From the IMG/VR virus record IMGVR_UViG_3300037858_000046, positions 1 through 35,758 of that record: a DNA stretch of 35,758 nucleotides, one strand, 5' to 3'. The first letter of the stretch is position 1, and every line of letters starts with the position of its first letter. Below are positions 30,231 through 35,758 of this stretch, piece by piece. Made by a program: the position numbers and the translations under genes. Origin of the DNA: a virus. Below the pieces are notes generated by a model that saw nothing but the letters and a program-made list of their open reading frames with translations, was not told the DNA's origin and did not search any database.

Positions 30231-32672
30231 CTATTCCTCTATCGCGGCTTCGAGGTTGGGAGCGCGGTGCGGCGTGGTTTCGCCAGGCCTCCAGAAATAT
30301 CGCTGGCCGTATTCTCTTTGGGCGAAGTTTTGCATCCGGCGGAAGTCGTCGCGGGCTTTCGGGTCGACGAACTGCTGCAGCTGATCCAGCACGAGCCGTT
30401 CAAACGCTGCCCGACCGTACCACAGCGAGCCACCCGGCATATATCGCCCGGCAAAGTCGATGATCTCGCGGCCGATCTGTGTATCCTCGCCGAGCGCGAG
30501 CTCCTGCACGTTGCCGACCGTCAGCCGCGCGACGTTGTCGCCAAACTCCGCGACCGGGCCCGCGAACGTCATGGCCGGCCCGCGGCCAAAGCGGTTGACG
30601 TCGGCCAGTAGAAAGTCGCCGAAGATGCCGAGCCCGCCGCCCTGCATCATCGCGCTCATCCAGAAGCGCCGGCCCTGGTCGTTCTCCGGGTTCATGTTGA
30701 CCGGATCCTTGCCGCGCTGGATCTGCTTCGCCTGATAAGCGAACGCGCCAAGGACCGTCATGGTGATGAACATATTGGCGAGGTAGCGGCCGCGCGCGAG
30801 CGGCGTCTCCTGGCTCACACCGCGCATGAGGTGGGTCGCGATCACCGTCACCGGGAACGACTTGTAGAGCGCGATCGAGCGCGTGATCTCGCCGATAAGG
30901 CCGCCCGGCCGGGTGCCCTGGGTCATGATCGCGCGCGTCCGGGCGTCGACCGATGGAACGGCGAACTCCTGCTCGGTCAGGACCATCTGCTGCAGCCGGT
31001 TGGCCGCCTCCAGGCCGCCCGGCTGTTGCGCGATGTTGTGCGACCACACGAAATCCGCGCCGCGGTGCCGCTTGACCGGCGCTTTCCGGATCGTGTCCCA
31101 AGTATCCGGGCCGATCGCATATCGCTTCATGGATCGCTGCAGCGGCTCAGGGAGCTCCCGGAACGTCTTGTCGGTGTTGCGGCCCAGGAAGCCCAGGAAC
31201 TCGGCACCGAACGCCCAACGGCCGGCCTGTGTCCAGGGCGACAGGAGCGAGGCGCGCATGGTCAGATCCGAGATCGCCTTCGTGATCCGCGGCCCCTGGA
31301 TCTCGCCGAGGAACCGCTGTTGCGCCAGCGCCATCGAGCTCCAGTTTTCGGCGATCAGGCCGGCCTGGACCGCAAACTTCTGATCCTCGACGTTGAGCGG
31401 GTTCATGAACCGAAGCTGCTGGCGAACGAGGTTCATCGTCGGCAAGCCGTTGTGTTCCCGGGCGATCTTCTGAAAGCCCAGGTCGGTCGTCGCCGACAGG
31501 AACGCGCCGCCAAGCTGCGCCGAGGTGAGCAGGTTGCGCATCCCGCTCATGAAGCGCGCGACCGGCTCATTGTGGGGCGAGTGAACGCGGTCGGTCAGGA
31601 CGGCGAAGGTGTCCTCGATCAGCTTGATCCGACCGCCGGGGGCCCGCTCGTTATTGAGCGCCGCCTCGCGCCGGATCGTGTCGGTCATGCGCCGAACCAT
31701 CGCGTCCGGGTTGGGGCCCAGGACTTCCAGCAGGGCGATGTCCTTCGCCATCGTGTCGATGTGGTTGACCATCGTCGTGTAGACGTCCTCGCGGCCGAAC
31801 TGCCGCTGGTACGCCAGCCAGTCGTCCGCGCTGCGGAACGTCAGGAACCGATGGTCGGCGTGCCGGTTCGCCAGCTTGCGCTTGCCGGCCGCGCCCGGCG
31901 TGACGTCGATCAGCCCGTTCGTGCGGATCCGTTCGTAGGTCTGATCTAGTAGGTCGGCGAGGCGCGCGTCGGACAGCGGCCGGCCCGTCTCGAAGTCGAC
32001 CATCTTCGAGCGGTCCAGCTTGGGCCAGATGAAGTTGATCCACTCCTGCTTGCTAACCTGCATGACCTTGTTCTGGTCGTGCATCTGCGGCAGGCCCCAA
32101 TCCTCGCGCTTGGCGATCTGCCCGCCGGCCGCGTTGAACCGCTTGCGGAGATACTCGGCCGTGTCGGCCCACTGTTTCGCGACCGTCTTGGCGACGCCGT
32201 CGCCGCTGTCCTCGTTGAATAGCTCCCGGACCATGTTCTCGGTCTTGCGCACCTGGGGGACGACACCGCCGCGTGGCTTGAGCTCCTTGAGGCCGTCAGC
32301 CCATCGCGCGTGCGCTTGGCCGAGGATCGTCCGGTGACGGCTGTCGACGTTCGACCACGCCGCGCGGTCGCCGATGTCCCGAACAAGATGCGTGATCGCG
32401 CCGGTCGCCAGCCCTTTCGGGTGCGCCCGCATGTTGTTCTCGATGCGGTGCGTGGCGACGATCTGCAGGTTCGCCAGCCGCTTCTTGCGTGCGGCCTCGG
32501 CCTCGACCACGCGCTGCGCCTCGCGGGCGGCCTGGGTGCGCGCCTGATCCGGTGACAGCGTCTCGCCGAGCTCCCGCTCCATTTCGTCGACGAGATCCCG
32601 GAGCTCGTTGAACTCGTCCTCGGAGATCCGGCCGGCGCGCGCCTTTTCCCGCAGGCAGTCGATCACGCTCAT
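30231..32672 (-). CDS. Large internal virion protein, LPD38-like, 813 residues
   Basis: The ATG at 32672 makes an ATGA overlap with the polyvalent protein stop, so I prefer it to the GTG at 32681. The sequence begins with a coiled coil, then has an acidic and helical body: RKTENMVRELFNEDSGDGVA, RFLTFRSADDWLAYQRQFGR, and hydrophobic parts QLGGAFLSATTDLGFQKIAR and LANMFITMTVLGAFAYQAKQ. The end YFWRPGETTPHRAPNLEAA is typical of a family of large phage inner proteins annotated with large-polyvalent-protein domains (LPD38-like). Position after the other core proteins and before the tailspike fits a T7 gp16-like ejection protein. Confidence 0.75.
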   Translation of the reverse strand: MSVIDCLREKARAGRISEDEFNELRDLVDEMERELGETLSPDQARTQAAREAQRVVEAEAARKKRLANLQIVATHRIENNMRAHPKGLATGAITHLVRDIGDRAAWSNVDSRHRTILGQAHARWADGLKELKPRGGVVPQVRKTENMVRELFNEDSGDGVAKTVAKQWADTAEYLRKRFNAAGGQIAKREDWGLPQMHDQNKVMQVSKQEWINFIWPKLDRSKMVDFETGRPLSDARLADLLDQTYERIRTNGLIDVTPGAAGKRKLANRHADHRFLTFRSADDWLAYQRQFGREDVYTTMVNHIDTMAKDIALLEVLGPNPDAMVRRMTDTIRREAALNNERAPGGRIKLIEDTFAVLTDRVHSPHNEPVARFMSGMRNLLTSAQLGGAFLSATTDLGFQKIAREHNGLPTMNLVRQQLRFMNPLNVEDQKFAVQAGLIAENWSSMALAQQRFLGEIQGPRITKAISDLTMRASLLSPWTQAGRWAFGAEFLGFLGRNTDKTFRELPEPLQRSMKRYAIGPDTWDTIRKAPVKRHRGADFVWSHNIAQQPGGLEAANRLQQMVLTEQEFAVPSVDARTRAIMTQGTRPGGLIGEITRSIALYKSFPVTVIATHLMRGVSQETPLARGRYLANMFITMTVLGAFAYQAKQIQRGKDPVNMNPENDQGRRFWMSAMMQGGGLGIFGDFLLADVNRFGRGPAMTFAGPVAEFGDNVARLTVGNVQELALGEDTQIGREIIDFAGRYMPGGSLWYGRAAFERLVLDQLQQFVDPKARDDFRRMQNFAQREYGQRYFWRPGETTPHRAPNLEAAIEE

Positions 32673-35600
32673 GACAGGCACCCTTTGAACTCGTCGGCGA
32701 CAGTCTGCGTTCGGTCGGCGTCGTCCAGCAGATCTCGCGCGCTCATGGTTTCAGCCTGGAGCTCGCCGGTGTCTGGATCAACGCGCTGCCCGACCGGGAT
32801 CTGAAGATCGGCGTTGCGCGCTTCCGTGCGGGCGAGGAAATCCTGATAACCTTCCTCGAACATTTCCGTCGCCCGCGCGACATCGGCCTCCATTTCCTGC
32901 CGTTCGGCCGCGGTGAGCTCGGTCTTGCGCTTCCATTTGTCGTAGAGCTTGTGCGCGTCCTCCTGCACGCGCCCAACGCCCTCGGGGACCAGCTGGATCT
33001 CGGCCGTCATGCCGTTGCCGAGGTTGACCTGCATGTGAACGGCGCGGTATCCGCCTTTGGGCCGTTCCAGGAAATCGTCGACCTCGACGACGTCGAAGCG
33101 CCGCCGGATCTCGTCTTGCAGCGCGTTGAGGTTGGCTTTGTCGCCCGCCCACACGCGGCCGCCGATATAGTCCGAGATCGTCTCCGGGGGACGGCCCTGC
33201 TCGATCTTGCCGTTTAGGCCCGGCCGGTCCTTCACGCGCACGCCGACAACCTGGGCGTCGTCCAGCGGCCTTGTGATTTCGTCGAGCGTGGTGCGCAATC
33301 CAGGCTGCAGACGGTTGGCTTCGTTCAACAACGCGCCTACATTATTAGATGCCTGGAGTATCTTCCGACCTGTTGAGGGATCTATGGCCCCGACCGAAAA
33401 CTCCCCGAACGTCCTCTCGCTCGCCAAGCTAGACGGTGCCGTTGCGCGGCTCGTCGAACGTCCGGACGGCGGTGCTGTCGTCGAAACCTGGGACGGTGCG
33501 GCTTGGCGCGAAGGCGGCGCGGACGTCGCCTCGGTGCTGAAAGCGCCGGAGCCCACGGCCGCCGACCTTGCCGAGCTCGGGATCTCGGCCTGACCGTCTA
33601 GGATCCGTTGCGCTTCGCTTGCTACGGCGTCGTCGAACTCCTGCGACGTCGTCCGGCCGGCTTCCATCATGTCGTCGAGGGTCTGCTCGGCGTACTCGGC
33701 CCGCGCCGCGCCCGCGTCTACGTCCGCGGCCGTCTCCCCTGCAACATCTTCACGACCGCGTCCGCCTCCGCTAACGCGCTCCCCATCAAGAGCGCCGTCG
33801 CGAGCTGCCCGTCTGACAGCTGAGAGAAAGTCGTCTGTGGCGCCTGCGAGCTTCCGGTCGCCGCGCTTGAACGATCGGGCTGCTGCGGTGAGGGCGTCTG
33901 AGATGTCGCCTTTCCGGCTCGCGAGCTTTTGGATCGCCTGGAGGATTTGCTCATCTTGGGAAAGCCTCTGCTGGTTGGCCTGGGTCGATAGCTGGTTGCC
34001 GGCTTCCTGGATCGTGTCGTCGCGCGTGACCAGCGTCTTGAACGTCTGCCGGTCCTGCCGGATCCGGCGCAGCGCGTTGTCGAGCAGCCGGGCCCGCTCG
34101 TTGAACAGGCTCTCGGTGATGAACTCTTCGCCGAACAGCGTCGACTGCGTCTCCCGGCTCATGCCGGCTTCCATCGCCTGCCGGATGATCGCCTCGGCCT
34201 GCGTCGTGTTCGCCGGGTTGGTCTGCGACAGCACGCGCATGACCGCTGCCTGCTCGGCCGGATCGTCGATCAGCCGGCCCACGATCGCCGCGTAGTTGGC
34301 CGGCACGACCTCGTTCACGGCCATGCCGAACGCATCGTCGCCCAGGTTGGCAAGCTCCCGGCCCTGCCGCACGAGCGCGCTACGCGGCGGGAGCTCCGGC
34401 AGGCCGCGCTCGCCCATTTCCCGGATCACCTTAGCCGTGTCGACGGCCGTCCCGGTCCCCTCGGCGATGTTCTTGAACGCGGCAATCGCGCGCGCCTGCT
34501 CGGCGGTGATGCCGTCGCTTTCGCGCAAGATGTAGGCGTTAAGCCCGACGTTCTCCTGCCCGCTGGCCTTCGCGCGCTTGGCGAGGGCGAGGCGCTGGTG
34601 GCCGTCCGCGATGAACACGCGGCCGTCCTCCTGCTCGAACACGAGGGACACGCCGGCCAGCCGCTCGTCGAACCGGGTCACGCCCTGCAGCCGCTCGGTG
34701 ACGCCGAACTCGTCGCCGCCGCTTTTGAACTGGAACCGCTCGGCGTCGATCTCGACTTGATCCGGATCAAATCTGGACAGCCCGCTCGCCGCGAACTGCT
34801 CCTGGACGCCATGCGTCGGCGGATCGAGGTTCGGCGGGACGGTGCCCTCGCGCGTCACATGGGCGAGGGTGTCGTTCATGGTCGACGTGTAGGCGGCCGC
34901 CGCGGCGTCGTCGTCCTCTCGGTAGGGGTTGCGTGCTTCAACGTCGAGCTCACGCTCCAGCACGCGCTCTGCGGCCTGCTCCTGCGCATTGGGCCCCCGA
35001 TGTGCGTCGGGGGCCCGGCTGGCGCGGCGGAAGTCGGTAAGCAGCTGGCGTCTTGTCTGAGGGAACTTGCGGATCGCCTCGATCGCCTTGCCGCCGCCGC
35101 GCAGCGCCGCCACGCCGGCCGCGCCGCCCGCGCCCGCGAGGATCGTGTTCAGCACGGCCTGATCGACCGTGTACGGGCTGTCGATGTTCTCCTTGAACTT
35201 GAACACCTGGGGCTGGATCAGGCCCTCGACGCCGGAGCCGATCAGGAACTCGGTCAGGCCGGCCCGCAGGATCGACTGCCCGGCTGACGCGCCGAGCGGC
35301 AGCGAGGCGAGGATCATCGGGTCAGTGACGCCGCCGGCCAGCGTCCCGGACACCATGCCGACGTCGCCGAGGAAGGTCGACCGCGAGCGAATGTCGGCCA
35401 GCCGCTCGCGCCGCTCCTTGCTCTCGACGGCCAGGGCGTCGAACACGCGCTGGCGCGTCGGGAACGGCGGTAGGTCGTCCTGGAGCTCGGGGTTCTCCTG
35501 GGCGCGCTTCTTGAACTGCTCGTGCGCGCGCTCCATGAGCTCCTGTCGCTTGGCCTTCGGATCCGCGTAGGGAGCGCCGAGCGGGACTGCCTTGTACGGG

Positions 35601-35758
35601 TTGGTCAGGCGCTCGCCGGTCCGTTCCTCGAAGCGGTCGGCGAACGTCTCGAAGCTCTCGGACAGCTGGCCGAGCTCCGAAACGGACATTTCCTCCTGGA
35701 CAAACTGATCGTAGGTCGCCGCGAAGTTTTGGGCGAACGACGTCGGCAGGCCGGTCGA
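32669..35758 (-). CDS. Polyvalent internal virion protein with ParB-like and RelA/SpoT-like domains (N-terminus at 178-1)
   Basis: With the 40 residues encoded from 178, the protein has 1,046 residues. Near 160-240 two Gly/Ala-rich hydrophobic stretches (MILASLPLGASAGQSILRAG, LNTILAGAGGAAGVAALRGG) suggest membrane contact. Residues 349-430 form a ParB-like domain, with FIADGHQRLALAKRA (about 399-413) as the core. A long helical part follows. Residues 740-800 are Ser/Ala/Pro-rich and disordered. Residues 846-962 (32924-33274) match RelA/SpoT synthetases: VRVKDRPGLNGK (K860, K868), DYIGGR (D880, R885), GGYRAVH (Y921, H925), AEIQL (E937, Q939) and EDAHKLYDKW (H953, Y956). Such large multi-domain phage proteins are thought to enter the host with the DNA. 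It may make or alter a guanosine nucleotide alarmone, or pyrophosphorylate another target. Confidence 0.82.
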   Translation of the reverse strand, partial: STGLPTSFAQNFAATYDQFVQEEMSVSELGQLSESFETFADRFEERTGERLTNPYKAVPLGAPYADPKAKRQELMERAHEQFKKRAQENPELQDDLPPFPTRQRVFDALAVESKERRERLADIRSRSTFLGDVGMVSGTLAGGVTDPMILASLPLGASAGQSILRAGLTEFLIGSGVEGLIQPQVFKFKENIDSPYTVDQAVLNTILAGAGGAAGVAALRGGGKAIEAIRKFPQTRRQLLTDFRRASRAPDAHRGPNAQEQAAERVLERELDVEARNPYREDDDAAAAAYTSTMNDTLAHVTREGTVPPNLDPPTHGVQEQFAASGLSRFDPDQVEIDAERFQFKSGGDEFGVTERLQGVTRFDERLAGVSLVFEQEDGRVFIADGHQRLALAKRAKASGQENVGLNAYILRESDGITAEQARAIAAFKNIAEGTGTAVDTAKVIREMGERGLPELPPRSALVRQGRELANLGDDAFGMAVNEVVPANYAAIVGRLIDDPAEQAAVMRVLSQTNPANTTQAEAIIRQAMEAGMSRETQSTLFGEEFITESLFNERARLLDNALRRIRQDRQTFKTLVTRDDTIQEAGNQLSTQANQQRLSQDEQILQAIQKLASRKGDISDALTAAARSFKRGDRKLAGATDDFLSAVRRAARDGALDGERVSGGGRGREDVAGETAADVDAGAARAEYAEQTLDDMMEAGRTTSQEFDDAVASEAQRILDGQAEIPSSARSAAVGSGAFSTEATSAPPSRQAAPSQVSTTAPPSGRSTSRATAPSSLASERTFGEFSVGAIDPSTGRKILQASNNVGALLNEANRLQPGLRTTLDEITRPLDDAQVVGVRVKDRPGLNGKIEQGRPPETISDYIGGRVWAGDKANLNALQDEIRRRFDVVEVDDFLERPKGGYRAVHMQVNLGNGMTAEIQLVPEGVGRVQEDAHKLYDKWKRKTELTAAERQEMEADVARATEMFEEGYQDFLARTEARNADLQIPVGQRVDPDTGELQAETMSARDLLDDADRTQTVADEFKGCLS
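33384..33593 (+). CDS. Possible small gene antisense to the polyvalent protein, 69 residues
   Basis: On the plus strand an ATG at 33384 follows a GAGG ribosome site and an unusually AT-rich stretch (ACATTATTAGAT, 33339-33350). The frame encodes MAPTENSPNVLSLAKLDGAV, then ARLVERPDGGAVVETWDGAA and WREGGADVASVLKAPEPTAA. It looks like a folded protein with balanced composition. The minus-strand reading over the same DNA is a Ser/Ala/Pro/Thr-rich linker, more like a shadow. Third codon positions coincide on the two strands, so GC bias alone can mimic coding here; this keeps confidence moderate. No family recognised. Confidence 0.4.
   Translation: MAPTENSPNVLSLAKLDGAVARLVERPDGGAVVETWDGAAWREGGADVASVLKAPEPTAADLAELGISA
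35632..35758. repeat. Terminal direct repeat, right copy
   Basis: This is the identical partner of bases 1-127. One copy should be removed to obtain the circular genome. Confidence 0.95.

Noticed and set aside
33608-33823. 71-codon plus-strand frame next to the antisense gene
   Set aside because: Composition is shadow-like (Arg/Val/His-rich) and the opposite strand over 33600-33718 is clearly coding.
1-35758. 127-base terminal repeat as a true packaging repeat
   Set aside because: The length equals a common k-mer size and the repeat lies in the middle of a coding region with no special structure, so assembly overlap is simpler.
1-35758. CRISPR arrays, tRNA genes, integrase and attachment site
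   Set aside because: No regularly spaced repeats, no cloverleaf with a GTTCRANNC-type T arm and no tyrosine or serine recombinase motifs were seen on reading through; a computed scan was not possible.

Overview
The window is one complete tailed-phage genome of the short-tailed (podovirus) type. The first 127 bases (1-127) are repeated exactly as the last 127 (35632-35758), so the contig closes into a circle of about 35,631 bp. The DNA is GC-rich. The lipoprotein, the membrane/coiled-coil lysis proteins and the short-tail proteins point to a Gram-negative host. Several families (an UPF0335/GapR-like protein, DUF6496) would fit an alphaproteobacterium, but the host cannot be read from the window. 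No integrase, CI-like repressor, DNA polymerase, phage RNA polymerase or tRNA gene was seen.

On the circle there are only two transcription blocks. They diverge from one short control region (20835-20930) and converge at 25635-25669. The plus-strand block (20931-25669) holds small early genes and a recombination set: a YqaJ-type exonuclease, a ribbon-helix-helix protein, a RecT annealing protein, a LexA-like winged helix and a zinc-ribbon protein. The minus-strand block runs leftwards from 20834 through position 1, across the contig junction and down to 25635.

The minus block is ordered by function. It begins with regulators, nucleases and coiled-coil proteins (20834-18428). A DUF1376-type replication protein follows, whose gene contains a candidate origin (about 17920-18080). 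The packaging genes come next (small terminase 17664-17053, large terminase 15261-13663), separated by seven small genes. Then come head and tail genes: a cysteine-containing protein, a KTLLG-like small protein, decoration-like proteins, a signal-peptide protein, DUF6496, portal, scaffold, major capsid, T7 gp11-like and gp12-like tail tube proteins. Three or four internal (ejected) proteins follow. The largest, 1,046 residues, crosses the junction and carries a ParB-like domain and a RelA/SpoT-like nucleotidyltransferase domain. The block ends with a large LPD38-like internal protein, a T7-anchored pectate-lyase-like tailspike and a lysis cassette (small membrane protein, coiled-coil membrane protein, M15 peptidase, holin-like protein, lipoprotein, DUF1353).

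Genes are tightly packed, mostly joined by ATGA, TGATG or TAATG overlaps, which fixes many start sites. The points most worth a second look are the RelA/SpoT-like domain in a probably injected virion protein, a credible 69-codon gene antisense to that protein's disordered linker, and an iteron-like origin inside the replication gene.
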